Below, piece by piece: positions 1 through 11,150 of a stretch of 64,000 nt of DNA. Position 1 is the stretch's first letter. Every line of letters begins with the position of its first letter. The DNA comes from Rana temporaria (taxonomy: Eukaryota > Chordata > Amphibia > Anura > Ranidae): positions 334,447,952 to 334,511,951 of the forward strand of contig NC_053491.1 in NCBI RefSeq assembly GCF_905171775.1. The letters are read 5' to 3'. A program made the position numbers and the translations under genes. The notes under the pieces are model-generated. The model saw nothing but the letters and a program-made list of their open reading frames with translations, had not been told where the DNA came from and searched no databases.

Positions 1-138
1 TGTGTCCAATCACTGTGCTGTGATTCGTTACAGCACAAGCTGATTTTTGGGAAGGGGGGGTGTCCCTGAATGGTAGTTTGGAAATGTGGTCACTCTAACT
101 ACACCGCATTTCAACGCACTGTGGAGCATAAAGTTGAA

Positions 139-425
139 TGGGGCAGCACAGTGGTGCAGTGAGTAGCCCTTTCGCCTAGCAGCAAAAGGTTCGCTGGTTC
201 GAATCCCAACCACGACACCATCTGCCTGGACTTTGCATGTTCTCCATGTGTCTGCGTGGGTTTCCTCCGGGTACTCCGGTTTCCTCCCACACTCCAAAGA
301 CATGCTGGTAGGTAAATTGGATCTCGTCCAAATTGGCCCAGTATATATGTGTGTCTCTAGCGTGTCATGATCCTACGGGGTAAAAATGACCGCACCAGCC
401 AAGCAGATACTGGCTGGAAAAAGCA
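139..425 (+). mobile_element. tRNA-headed SINE copy
   Basis: This looks like a short interspersed element with a tRNA-like head. A polymerase III B-box match, GGTTCGAATCC, lies at 196-206 inside a tRNA-like stretch that begins near 139. It is followed by the cysteine-free but very characteristic non-tRNA body containing GTTTCCTCCGGGTACTCC, near 258-275, and CCAAAGACATGC. The body is of a type widely dispersed in vertebrates. No long terminal A tail or clear target duplication was found, so the right boundary is approximate. A diverged second piece lies at 34411-34560. It is not a functional tRNA gene because the 3' half of the cloverleaf and an anticodon arm cannot be built convincingly. Confidence 0.75.
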
Positions 426-1906
426 CCCAGAGGCGATTCAGTTCGCATGCGTTGCGCTTTACAAGTCATTCATTCATGAAGTGTCAACTATAAGATGCGT
501 CACTTACAGCACATCTGCACTGCTCTCTTCGCAGCACACACCAGAAGCTGCGGCAAGACATAGTCCCTTTTTTCTTTTTTTAATGTGCACATTCCCCACT
601 CCTTTAGCATACCAGCCCCTGTATATTTATATGGCGGAGAGGTTCATAAGCTGCCTTGACCAGTTTGATCGCTTTTGCAGTTGAAAGCTGGCTAATACTG
701 CAATAAAACTGCCCGTGTGTATGGCCAGCATAACTATGGCTCAGCTGGCAGCTCAGTGATCTATGGACTCAGAACTCTAAAGTAATAAGACTTCACTTTA
801 GCAGACTTTCACTAACTCCACTCCATGCTCTGCTTCTGCATCCAAGTCGAGTTACTTACTTATCTATAAATATAGCCGCCTAATGCCTTCAATATGTATG
901 AAATATACCATATGCTGGGGTTTGCAGACAATAGGTGCTCTGTTTTATAAAACTCCCCTCTCCTCTCCTCTCCACACCCCCCTTCTCTCCTCCTTAGTGC
1001 TCCTTCTCCCTGCCTTCTTCCTGAGCCTGGGGCTGCTGAATGACATAGGGAGAGTGCAGTACGAGCTCTGCCTGCATCTGGGTGTGCAGATCACTTTTCT
1101 TAGGTGGATGTGACAGTGGTTGCTTGGAGCACCAGTCCCCAGACAAGGTAAGTCCCTGCACAGAGGACCATCCTGGGGAAGGGGATGACTGGCCTTCGCA
1201 GTAGTAGATGTGTGTGATGCATAGAGATGAGTAAAAGTTCCAAAAAAGTTCTTAAAGGGATACAGAACTACAACAGGGGGTTGCTGAGGGACCACAAATA
1301 GTGGTGGCCACATACCTAGTGGCTTTTCTCGCAGCGGCGCCGTTTTCAGTTGAATTTCCATTATAAGTGGCATGCAAACGATTTTATCTGATATATTAAT
1401 AGGAAAAAAAATAAAAGGAAGCTTAATTTTATATATTTGATGGACTTGTGATTATGGAGAGTGTAGTCATAATGATGATTTGTAATTAAAAGCTCTGAGA
1501 TCATTTGCATGATTGTTTAATAAAAAAAGATGAAATGGGAAGTGATTTTGTTTTAAAAAATCAAATTATGTTTAATTATTCTCCTTCTGTGCATTGGGGC
1601 ACCTGTATTTTCACCTGGCAGGCGAGTGCGTTTACAGGTAGTTGGCTTTTTTTTTTATTAAGTGGATATTGCTTGAAAACTGCTTGGTCACTGAGCTGCA
1701 TGTTTTTTTTTTTGTTTTTTTTATTGCAATTGAATATAGATTTTTATTTCAAGGGGTTATTTAATTTTCGAGACCTCAAAAATTGATCATGCTGCAAACA
1801 GAAATGAACTTTCATGAGACAGCCCATTCGCGATTGTGTCTGTGGTTTGCTGCACCCTAATAATTGCTGTACTGTGTTATTATATAAGCCCAAACTTTCT
1901 TCTTAT
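426..1906. other. No gene or assignable repeat seen
   Basis: This stretch is AT-rich and non-coding in appearance. It has short homopolymer T runs (near 1640-1730) and a CT-rich patch near 955-1000. The open frames here are short and have no recognisable protein motif. I see no strong splice, promoter or RNA gene signal. Confidence 0.5.
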
Positions 1907-1966
1907 TCATATTATTATTAATATTATCATATATAAATAATTAGCATAATAATAATAATAACAACA

Positions 1967-2001
<35 letters not shown>

Positions 2002-2068
2002 TAATATAATAATAATAATAATTATTAGCATAATCATTATTATTATTTTCATGTATAAATAATAAAAA
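1907..2068. repeat. (TAA)n-type microsatellite, imperfect
   Basis: A long imperfect run of TAA/ATT trinucleotides, interrupted by TATA and CAA steps. It ends directly against the left end of the T-cap element at 2072. The adjacent low-complexity open frame is an artefact of this repeat. Confidence 0.9.
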
Positions 2069-2071
2069 TCA

Positions 2072-2399
2072 TACAGTAAACCATTGGTTTGAGAGTAACT
2101 TGGTTTGAGAGCGTTTTGCAAGACAAGCAAAATGTTTTAATAAATGTTACCTTGATATACAAGCGATGTCTTGATATAAGAGTAGCGTCCTGTCACAACT
2201 GAGTATAAAAAAAGAAGAGAGGAGCCTCTAAGTGTAGCAATATGGTTACATTTAATGAAGGTACAACATTTAGCTACACTTAGAAGTGCCTCTCTTCTCT
2301 TTTATACCCTGTAAAAAAAATGCTTTGATATACAAGTGCTTTGGATTACAAGCATGTTTCTGGAACGAATTTGTGCTCGCAAACCAAGGTTTTACTGTA
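2072..2399. mobile_element. T-cap MITE, copy 1
   Basis: A 328-bp non-coding fold-back element. The left end starts TACAGTAAACCATTGG and the right end finishes with the inverted form ending TTTTACTGTA. Both ends include TA, consistent with the TA target duplication of Tc1/mariner-type transposition. A smaller internal inverted repeat (AGAGGAGCCTCTAAGTGTAG near 2218 against its complement near 2275-2300) forms the centre. The copies at 4442-4900 and 49167-49669 share the ends and the phrases about GAGAGTAACTTGG and GTAATCCAAAGCAC. Assignment to the Tc1/mariner group is inference from the TA flanks. Confidence 0.75.
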
Positions 2400-2544
2400 A
2401 TAATATTTATTTATTCCAATTCAATGTTTATTGTAGACAAATGATGGAATACATGAAAGGAACAGGATAATGAAAATGTATAAAGTTCAGTACAATGTAT
2501 TGTTACAAGATATCAGAGATAGCATTGGGAAGTATACATCATAC

Positions 2545-3048
2545 TTAAAGGGGTTGTAAAGGTACAATTTTTTTCCTAAATAGCTTCCTTTACCGTAGTG
2601 CAGTCCTCCTTCACTTACCTCATCCTTCCATTTTGCTTTTAAATGTCCTTATTTCTTCTGAGAAATCCTCACTTCCAGTTCTTCTGTCTGTAACTCCACA
2701 CAGTAATGCAAGGCTTTCTCCCTGGTGTGATGTGTTGTGCTCGTCCCCTCCCTTGGACTACAGGAGAGTCAGGACGCCCACTAACACACAGCTCCTTTCT
2801 TTATCTGCAACGTAGAGAGCCTCCTGACTCTCCGTAGTCCAAGGGAGGGGGTGAGCATGACACTCCACACCAGGGAGAAAGCCTTGCCTTGCTGTGTGGA
2901 GTTACAGACAGAAGAACAGGAAGTGAGGATTTCTCAGAAGAAATAAGGACATTTAAAAGCAAAATGGAAGGATGAGGTAAGTGAAGGAGGACTGCACTAA
3001 GGTAAAGGAAGCTATTTAGGGAAAAAATTACCTTTACAACCCCTTTAA
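2545..3048. mobile_element. 504-bp palindromic TTAA element
   Basis: A long near-perfect inverted repeat flanked by TTAA on both sides. It begins TTAAAGGGGTTGTAAAGG and ends with the complement. The two arms, roughly 2545-2780 and 2815-3048, match along almost their whole length and leave a centre of only about 30-40 bases. TTAA duplications are typical of piggyBac-like and Kolobok-like elements. No transposase is encoded. A half copy with the same right end lies at 28216-28481. Open frames inside are mirror images of each other and not genes. Confidence 0.82.
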
Positions 3049-3085
3049 ATAAGGTGTAACAAGAAGAGAAAAAAATAAATAAACC

Positions 3086-3147
<62 letters not shown>

Positions 3148-3194
3148 AGTACTATTATTATTATTATGATTATTACTACTACTATTATTATTTA
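3086..3194. repeat. (ATT)n microsatellite
   Basis: About 20 uninterrupted ATT units followed by imperfect ATT/ACT units. Confidence 0.95.
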
Positions 3195-3671
3195 TAGACC
3201 AGGTTTGAGTGACAGCAAGGGGGGCTCAGGTGTGCTTGTGTTCTGGTGATGGTATTCTCTATAATGTAAATTTTGCACAGCATTAATGACACTGGAAGAG
3301 CTGCACATATGTGTAGGGCCATAGTGATACCATTGCTAGTCATAAATAAATGATGAACCCCATAGTGCCTGAAATGAAATCTTATATTGCATTCTCCAGC
3401 TGTCATGTTCAACATTGAATTTACAGTAGATGCTTACTGTTAGGCAACACAGACAGTTCACTTTCATCCACAAGGCCTTTATAATTACTATTATTATGGT
3501 AGTTGTGATTTGTAGGTTTGTACGCTTGCTTTTTTTTAAGGTTGTGAAAAGGGTGCATTTGTGTGTTTCACCAAATACAAAAAATACAGACACAACCGCA
3601 AAAAAAGAAGCTTCAAGTGAATGTACTGTATGTCTGCACACACTACACACAGGACAAACACAGAAGACTAT
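3195..3671. other. No gene or assignable repeat seen
   Basis: Unique-looking, moderately AT-rich sequence between a microsatellite and a G-cap element. Small overlapping open frames on both strands lack recognisable motifs. Confidence 0.5.
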
Positions 3672-4328
3672 TAGCTAGATTCAGTAAGAGTTAGGCTGGC
3701 GGCCGCCGACCTAACTCGGAATCTGCGCTGTCCTAAGTTTAAGTGTATTCTCAAACAGAGATACACTTAAACCTATCTAAAATACGACGGCTTGCGCTTC
3801 CATTGAGTTCGGCGTAGAATATGTAAATCACTAGATACGCCTATTCACAAACGTACGCCCGGCCGACGCAGTCAAGATACGCCGTTTACGTAACGCATTT
3901 TCAGGCGTATAGTTATTCCATCAAATAGCTGGACTAGTAATGTTAAGTATGACCATCGTTCCCACGTCGAAATTTGAAAAGTCGTCCGTGAATAGGGCTG
4001 GACGTAATTTACATCCACGTTGAAACCAATACGTCCTTGCGGCGTACTTTGCCGCAATGCACACTGGGATATGTACACGGACGGCGCATGCGCCGTTCCT
4101 AAAAAACGTCAATCACGTCAGGTCAACCCATATTATCATAAAACACGCCCCCTCAGCCTATTTTGAATTAGGCGCGCTTACGCCCGACGCATTTACGCTA
4201 CGCAGCCGTAACTTAGCAGGCAAGTACTTTGTGAATACAGTACTTGCCTTGCAAACTTACGGCGGCGTAGTGAAAATGCCATACGCTAGGCCGCAGCAAC
4301 TATGCGCCCGCCTACCTGAATCCAGCTA
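3672..4328. mobile_element. G-cap MITE, copy A
   Basis: A 657-bp CpG-rich fold-back element with inverted ends (TAGCTAGATTCAG at the left, its near complement at the right) flanked by TA. It shares with copies at 6425, 37690 and 53042 the interior phrases AATGTTAAGTATG.CC, CGTCCGTGAATGGGGC-like, and a central palindrome GGCGCATGCGCC at 4083-4094. The high CpG content compared with the neighbouring DNA is notable. The orientation and transposase family are unknown. It is non-autonomous, since no frame carries a transposase motif. Confidence 0.75.
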
Positions 4329-4441
4329 TATGTATACCCAATGTACCCAGTACATACAGTACACACATTCAAGGAAAAATGCAAAAAGTATTCTGCTTCC
4401 CAAATAATAAATCTAATTGAATCTAGCATGGTAATATTGAG

Positions 4442-4900
4442 TACAGTGGAACCTTGGATTATGAGCATAATCTGTTCCAGGAGAATGCTCGTAATCCAAA
4501 GCACTCGCATATCAAAACGTGTTTCTCCATAGAAGTCAATGAAAACGAAAATAATTTGTTCCGCATTGACTTCTATGACATGCAATACCGGAGGTGGCCG
4601 GAGGTGGAGGGGCACCAGAGAGCCTCTGAAAGACTCGGGGACAGCTCGGCTGAACTCAGAAAACACCGGAAAGGCTCGGGAACAGAGTATTTCTGCGTTT
4701 TTTGAGCATTTTCAAACGGCTCCGATCGGCTCCGGCACTCCCGCACCTCTGGCCAAATGCAGTACTGCACATCGCCGTGGCTTAAATCCTGCTTGTACTG
4801 CGAGGCAATACTCACAAACCGAGTCAGGATTTAAAAAAAAAATGCTCGTATTGCGAAACGCTCGTTAACCACGTTACTCGCAATCCGAGGTTTCACTGTA
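4442..4900. mobile_element. T-cap MITE, copy 2
   Basis: A 459-bp element with ends TACAGTGGAACCTTGG and, inverted, CCGAGGTTTCACTGTA. The interior contains a segment (about 4540-4800) that recurs in inverse orientation in copy 3 near 49480-49570, including the phrase TTGACTTCTATG and a run rich in GGAGGTGG. It is non-coding. The several overlapping open frames are not conserved between copies. Confidence 0.78.
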
Positions 4901-5540
4901 CTGTACTTATATAATCTGTATAGATTTACACAGTCCATGGAAGTTGGTGATAACATGTAGGTGTGCAGGTCTATAACACTGATAAAATAATCTCAAGAAC
5001 TGTTTGCAGTGTACATAGAATGTACAGGGAATTCAAGGTACACTCAGGTTTGATAAACATTCAGATTTCATTCATCGGTGTGTGATGTCACATGCACGCA
5101 GAAACAGAAATAGATTCCTTTGTGTACATAGGTGGTGTATTGTGCTATAAATGTGCTTTTATCCATTCATTGTGTATGTGGACTGTGTGGTTCAAAATGT
5201 TAAATAAAGGTGGTTCAAAATGTTTCAGAATTAATTGTTGTTTGATACATTTCTGAGCTGAGATGTAACATTTTGGACCCACAGCAACTTGTAAGCAGTG
5301 GGAAAAGGGAAGGAGGGAGGGAGGGGAGGAGTTGGCATGAGCGTGGCAAGAGTGCCACCATTGCAGCCAGTGTACAACTTTACTAATTACTCTCACCTGC
5401 AAAAGTAAAGGCATAATGTGCTAGTATGCATCCCCACTGAAGGCCGCATTCATCTTCACCTGTCTTCCTTCCTTGTGTGACTGGCCGGAGTCGCATGACA
5501 TCACTCCCACGTATACACTCGGGAGCTGCCGATCATGGCA
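4901..5540. other. No gene or assignable repeat seen
   Basis: Unassigned sequence with a short G-rich patch near 5308-5335. No coding or RNA signal was seen. Confidence 0.45.
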
Positions 5541-6090
5541 CAGGCTTCTGAAGGAACGACACAGGTGGCATTACCAGTATAAAAAAAATAATAATAATAA
5601 TAAAAATGCCATAATTCTATCCCCTATTTTGTAGACGCTATAACTTTTGCGCAAACCAATCAATATACGCTTATTGCGATTTTTGTTTACCAAAAATATG
5701 TAGAAGAATATTTTTCGGGCATATTTATTATAGTAAAAAGTAAAAAATATAGATTTTTTTTCATAATTGTCGCTCTATTTTTGTTTATAGCGCAAAAAAT
5801 AAAAACCGCAGAGGTGATCAAATACCACCAAAAGAAAGCTCTATTTGTTTACATAGGCAGACCGTTATCCTGCTTCTCCCTGAAACGATAGGCCGGTCCT
5901 GATGGACGTCGAGTCCACCGGACCCACTGATTGGCCCTTGCTGTGCTCCCGCTGTGTCAGCGGGAGTAGGTCGCCACCGGCGAGCGTGCGAAACCCCAGA
6001 CCCAAAAGTGCAGGATCACGAACAGGTACTGTATCTGATTCTGCACAGAGAAGCCTGCTTGGTGCCATATATGTACTGTATAGAGTAGGC
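5541..6090. repeat. Interspersed repeat with GCGCAAACCAATCAATATAC core
   Basis: The stretch from about 5580 to 5850 contains phrases I associate with a very abundant ranid repeat: CTATAACTTTTGCGCAAACC near 5638, then TAGCGCAAAAAATAAAAACC and a segment reading GTGATCAAATACCACC. A short AAT microsatellite precedes it. The following GC-rich part (5880-6060) contains inverted phrases (CTCCCGCTGTGTCAGCGGGAG). The boundaries and the class of element are uncertain. Confidence 0.6.
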
Positions 6091-6424
6091 AAGAGGTTAA
6101 GCAACTACAGCAACAGTTTTTGGCGATAAAGGTTAAATATGAATGAATACAAGCTGACCATTGTAAGTGTTAAATGGTTTGCCTCAACCCTCTAACTTCC
6201 ATTTTTGCTAGATAGCTTGGTCTGTTGAAGGAAGTTGAAAGAGATCAAACATAGTTTAGGATCACCAGGTGAAAATAAAGGAAAAGAACGCCCAAAAAAC
6301 CCCAAAAAAAACCAAATGCGGCCATCACATCTAAGAATTGGTAATTTGCAATAGATTACATTTTTGTGTTTGGATTTCGCACCACAAAGTGTCTGCAAGT
6401 ATCAGTTGCTTGCTATTCATACTC
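6091..6424. other. No gene or assignable repeat seen
   Basis: Short unassigned gap with A-rich runs near 6296-6312. Confidence 0.4.
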
Positions 6425-7152
6425 TATGGGCCAGATTCAGGAACAAATACGTTACGCTGCGGCGGCGTAACGTATCCCATTTACAGTACACCGCCGCAGG
6501 TTTACAGCATAAGTCCCTGATTCACAAAGCTCTTACCTGTAAACTTGCGGAGGTGTAACGTAAATCCGCTCGGCGCAAGCCCGCCTAATTCAAATGGGGC
6601 GGGCACCATTTAAATTAGGCCCGTTCCCGCGCCGAACGTACTGCGCATGCTCCGTCCGTCAAATTACCCAACGTGCATTGCGCTAAATGACGTCACAAGG
6701 ACGTCATTGGTTTCAACGTTAACGTAAATGGCGTCAAGCGCCATTCATGGACGACTTACGCAAACGACGTGAATTTTAAAATTTCGACGCGGGAACGACG
6801 GCCATACTTAACATTGGCTAGGCCACCTAGAGGGCAGCCTTAGTTTTACGCGGCGTATCTCGACGGAAACAACGTAAATTTAGAGCGACGGGTAAAGCGT
6901 ACGTTCGTGAATCGCCGTAACTAGTCATTTGCATATTCTACGCCGACCGCAATGGAATCACCACCTAGTGGCCGGCCTAGAATTGCATCCTAAGATCCGA
7001 CGGTGTAAGTCAATTACACCTGTCGGATCTTAGGGCTATCTATGCGTAACTGATTCTATGAATCAGCCGCATAGTTACGACGGGCGGATCACAGAGATAC
7101 GACAGCGTATCAGGAGATACGCCGTCGTATCTCTTTTGTGAATCTGGCCCTA
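6425..7152. mobile_element. G-cap MITE, copy B
   Basis: A 728-bp element opening TATGGGCCAGATTCAGG and closing with GAATCTGGCCCTAT. It is CpG-rich and non-coding. Inside are a TGACGTCA palindrome at 6688-6695 and a GCGCATGC core at 6643-6650, and a second-tier inverted pair built from GGCGTAACGTA-like and TACGACGG-like phrases. It matches copies A, C and D in order of interior phrases. Confidence 0.82.
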
Positions 7153-7808
7153 TGTACTTAGGAAACCCCTAACCTCAGGTACATACTTTATTTAACCCTG
7201 TATTGTAGCTCTCAGAACATTGACAGACCCCATCCCACCATTTCATACTTCAATACAAGTGTCTGTTTATTGGACATTGGTGCCCCTCATTGGATTGTAG
7301 AATGGATGGAAAGGTGTGTGAGCTTCAGAGCTAATGTTATGGGTGCCAGAATGTGCGCATTCAGGGTTCTGGGGATCCATAATAGCAATAATAGCACAGG
7401 TAAAATTTTGTGTCAACTAGAGGTGCTTTCAAGCAGCTTGAAGTGGCAGGTTAGCATTAGCATTATTATTTTGAGTTTACATGCCAAGTGTGCTTTCAGT
7501 ATACCATATAAATCTCTGTTTTGCTGACTGGAGCTCATGTACCTTTACGAGTCCATGGACTTTATTCTGTAAGGCACTGTAAAGAGTACTAATGATGTGC
7601 AAAGTACAGTAACATAACAGCATCCAATCAGAATATAATATAGTGTATTTAGATCAATGACAGATTGATTCTTATTTACTGCTATTCTGATTGATTGTTA
7701 AGAAACACGAAACTACATTTTTTTACAGTAGTTTAAGTTTCTTAAATGGAGATTTAGGTTTAATTTGGTTCTTGCAGCAACAGCTTTCAGTTGGTAGTGC
7801 ATACCTAA
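7153..7808. other. No gene or assignable repeat seen
   Basis: Unassigned sequence. The 85-codon frame at 7270-7527 has no motif or splice context that supports a gene. Confidence 0.45.
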
Positions 7809-8189
7809 TGCCATGTACACACGATCGGAATTTCCGATGGAAAAAGTCAGATATTCCGATGGTGTGTGTGCCCCATCTGAGTTTTCCCATCGGAAATTCC
7901 GACGGACTTAGAAAGAGAATATGTTCTCTTTTTTCCGGTGAAAAATATTCCATTCGTCTGTATGGAACTCCGACGAAGAAAAAATCATGAATGCTCAGAA
8001 TCAAGTTGATGCATGCCCGGAAGCATTGAACTTCATTTTTCTCGGCTCATCGTAGTGTTGTACGTCACCGAGTTTTGGACGGTCGGAATTTGGTGTGACA
8101 GTGTGTATGCAAGACAGCTTGAACGGAATTCCATCAGAAAAATCAGTCTGAGTTTATCCCGACGGAAATTCCGATCGTGTGTACGGGCA
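7809..8189. mobile_element. C-cap MITE, TCCGATGG inner type
   Basis: A 381-bp fold-back element starting TGCCATGTACACACGATCGG and ending with the complement of that cap. The second tier of inverted sequence is built from GGAATTTCCGATGG and its complement. The centre (about 7985-8040) contains, in inverse orientation, the same phrase about TTCAATGCTTCC and TTGATTCTGAGCATG that lies in the copies at 21837 and 36176. Flanks are TAA at the left and TTA at the right. The element has no coding capacity. Confidence 0.8.
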
Positions 8190-8460
8190 TTAGTCTACCC
8201 ACAGACATGAGATGTGTCATACTCAAATGGCCACCCTTGGAAGTCTGTGGACATATTTGGCTTTTACTATGCATATACTGATTTTTCCTAAGTCTGAGAA
8301 TATCCCTCCATCTTTTAACCACTTGGCAATGCCCAGGCCCTTGAAAATGTTGCCCAAGCAGCAAGCATTGTAATATGGGAAGTTGCTGCATGCATAGAAC
8401 ATTCGTGGAGCTTGCAACAACCGTTGTAAACAAAGTGAACTTGTAGCCAGGCTATGGACA

Positions 8461-8945
8461 TTAAAGTGGATGTCTGCCGAAAAAAAAAAAATATTAAAAG
8501 CCAGCAGCTACAAATACTGCAGCTGCTGACTTTTAAAATGAGCACACTTACCTGTCCTGGAGTCCAGCGCCGTCCGCAGTAGAGGACGAGTGATCGCTCG
8601 TCACTCTGCTGCCCCCTCCGCCATCCTCGGTGAGGGAACCAGGAAGTGAAGCGCTCTGGCTTCACTGCCCGGTTCTCAACGGTGCATGCGCGAGTCGTGT
8701 GCGCCATGCTCACTGGTCCCCGCTGTGCTCTGGGAGCTGTGTGTTTCCCAGAACACAAGGGGGGGGATCTGACGTCCTGCCCGCAGTCTACCCGCAGACT
8801 GTGTGGCCGGAAGTGGGTGCAAATACCTGTCTTTAGACAGGTATCTGCACCCCCCTCCCCCCTGAAAGGTGTCAAATGTGACACCAGAGGGGGGGAGGGT
8901 TTCCGATGAGCGGAAGTTCCACTTTAGGGTGGAGCTCCGCTTTAA
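8461..8945. mobile_element. TTAA element, AGTTCCACC type, copy 1
   Basis: Flanked by TTAA at both ends; the right end reads GGAGCTCCGCTTTAA. It contains the paired phrase AAAGCCAGCAGCTACA and GCAGCTGCTGACTTTTAA near its left end, and GTGTCAAATGTGACACC near its right end. The same order recurs at 30553-30932 (inverse), 30929-31331 and 46997-47350. It is non-coding. The long frame on the minus strand across it is not shared between copies. Confidence 0.82.
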
Positions 8946-10479
8946 AGTATTTATTGATTAGTAATAAGCAGTAAATGAGCATTAAAGCAAGCCCTGATTG
9001 AATTGTGTAGCTGTTGGCACTGTGGGGCAATTCATTCTTAAATTTCACACTGAAGTCCTAACCTAAGCCAGCTTAGCTCACTTGCTCCCCAAGCCTAGTT
9101 GTGACGCTGCAACCCCCAGCCTTTGATCTAAAGCTAACACAGAGGACGAGACCTGAAAATGGGGAGCAAGATGAGCTGAACTGCTGGGCAAGCCAGGTTG
9201 AACAACTTCAGTGATTCTGTTGAGAAATTTGAGGATGAAGTGCTCCACAGTGCCTATAGTTAAAAAGGTAGGGATTTTTCTTGTTCAGCGGGAACTTGGT
9301 GGAACTCAGTTCTGCCACCTCTGGCTCTGGTCTCTGCTATCTGCTTATCACTATCACTTGTAAACACAGATGTTTGGCTTCTGTGTTTACAAGTGATAGC
9401 TTATCTCCCAGTGACTCACACAGATTGAATCTCCTGAGCAGATCCTACTTACTGCAGGACAGGGACAATGGAATTGTAGGTCCCCGGGATGCAGTGCAGT
9501 TATGGAGGGAAATAGGGCTACTCTCTGAGAACTGAGGACATAGAATTATCACCTGCACTTTCGGTTTGATAGCATATTCCTAGATGACCGATAAAACAAA
9601 TTGACTCCTATATTTGACTGGGGACCTAAACTCTGAAAAAGCAATGTGGTTCTAAATTTTTAAGCAACTGAAGGGGAGTTAAAGACCGGGTACTCCAAGT
9701 ATTTACAGAGCTCCATGCAGACCAAATGCAACATCTTCAAACAGTAACATGATTGTATGTTTTTTCTGTACCAGTCAGTGAGCTCCTCATATAAATGCAG
9801 CCTATGAAGTCACTTGAAATCTAACACAAAATAATCGAAGCCCCTATGCGGTTTATTTTGTGTATTAAATGTAATGTCAGCCTTGCAACCGTAATCTGTA
9901 GGACCTGATAAAAGATATGATACAAGTACTTTATGGCACAGAATGAACATTTCACAATGTAATTAACACTAAAAGGTAATATATTTTATTACCATTGCCT
10001 TGACAATAATAACACAAATGCAAAACAAAGCACAGTAACACTTTCTTAATTAAAGCTAAACTCTAGCCTTTGCTTCTACACAGTTGTACAGACTCCTTTC
10101 CTGTACCAAAATTGGTTTCTCTGATTTCACTGCACACTGTGGGCTTCTCATAGTGTACATCAGACGCTGCAGTAAGTTAAAGACTGCCTTATTTTTTGCC
10201 TGGAGGAACAGCATCATCTAGCTCTTTCCACCCCAAACTTACTGTCCATGGGTCATTTCTTTCATACATCGAATTCAGTTCTTTCAATCACAGAGGCATA
10301 ATCCTCACTCCACCAAATGATTTGTGCCAGACAGTGTTTTGGATACGTTTAAGTTTTGGATAGAGGGCTGAGTGATTAGAATGCGTATCAGTTTTTATTG
10401 CTGTCTGTGCCCACATTAGGGAAATTCACCCTCTCTATTTGTCCTGTTCACTAATATCATTGCAAGTAAAAGAAAATCC
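8946..10479. other. Mostly unassigned; contains hairpin repeat
   Basis: No gene is recognised. The only clear structure is the perfect stem-loop at 9351-9399, described separately. A block from about 9060 to 9500 may be a single older repeat surrounding it, since phrases such as CTAAGCCAG recur near the second hairpin copy at 33.9 kb. Confidence 0.45.
9351..9399. repeat. Perfect 20-bp stem-loop, copy 1
   Basis: CTATCACTTGTAAACACAGA at 9351-9370 is exactly complementary to 9380-9399, with a 9-base loop. The same stem with a shorter loop recurs at 33850-33892, which marks it as part of a dispersed repeat and not a unique RNA gene. Confidence 0.85.
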
Positions 10480-11150
10480 AAAATTTCGGGTTGTCCCCAG
10501 ACAAGTAATAGAGGGGATATTCTTCCAATGGAGACACTAGTTATGGTAACCTGGGGGTCCCCAAGTAATTCCATTAATTTGCAGTTATTTCCTCTTACTT
10601 CCTGTTTGGCTGTGGGCAGGGCCAGTGCTTAACTATTTTGCTCCCTAGGCAAGACTAACACTCTCCACGGGGGATCGTTAGTCTTACCTGGGGTCGCGCA
10701 GGTGACAGGACCAGAGAGCAGGCTCACTGGACTGCAGCTACATCTCCACCTCCTCCGCCTCCCAAGTTGTGCTTGCCGCCTCCTCTGCTGACCTCATGCA
10801 TGGCGCCTCCTCCGCCGACCTCATGCCCGGTGCCTCCTCCGCATTGCCAGCTGTTTCCGCCTCCTCCGCTGATCTCACGTCTGCCTCCTCTGCTTCGTGT
10901 TCCTCGTTTTCCCCAGACCAGGCTAATGGGGAAGTCAGCAGGCCGTGGCTGAACCCCCTAGGTAGCAGTGCGCCCTAGGCGGCTTCCTGGTTTGCCTAGT
11001 GGGAGCGCCAACCCTGGCTGTGGGACAGAAAGTGAAGGGAAATCTCTGCAATGGGACACAGATAGTGAAAACAAATGTGACAAGGGTTATAACCCACCCT
11101 TGCTCTATCCAAAATGGAAAAAAATGTTTTGCCTATAGTTTTACTTTAAG
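10480..11150. repeat. Older interspersed repeat split by a hAT element
   Basis: The part right of the insertion (about 11022-11117) shares an ordered series of phrases with 18695-18790: GGGACAGAAAGTGA, a GGGCACAGA-like step, AAACAAATGT and ATAACCC..CC.TGCT.TATCC. The copy at 18.5 kb has clear inverted ends; this one is older and interrupted by the hAT MITE at 10617-11016. Confidence 0.55.
10609..11024. mobile_element. hAT MITE with 8-bp target duplication
   Basis: The element proper is 10617-11016 (400 bp). It begins CAGGGCCAGTGC and ends GCGCCAACCCTG, which are imperfect inverted repeats of the hAT CAGGG type. GCTGTGGG is present on both sides (10609-10616 and 11017-11024), giving an 8-bp duplication as expected for hAT transposition; the identity extends two bases further left. 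The interior is a CTCC-rich, GC-rich stretch that opens proline/serine-rich frames by composition only. Confidence 0.82.

Noticed and set aside
139..260. tRNA gene because of a perfect B box
   Set aside because: The B box sits in a SINE head that continues into a well-known dispersed body; a complete cloverleaf is not present.
4057..4407. 116-codon frame over a CpG-rich region, possible CpG-island gene
   Set aside because: The CpG-rich sequence is the interior of a G-cap MITE found in four copies; the frame is not kept in the others.
8315..8884. 189-codon open frame on the minus strand
   Set aside because: It lies mostly within the TTAA element at 8461-8945 and is not open in the other three copies.
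9351..9399. MicroRNA precursor
   Set aside because: The stem recurs in a second locus within a repeat context, the stem is only 20 bp, and there is no larger precursor fold.
10767..10978. Proline- and serine-rich protein frames
   Set aside because: Two overlapping frames are open because of CTCC repeats inside a hAT MITE; nothing suggests translation.
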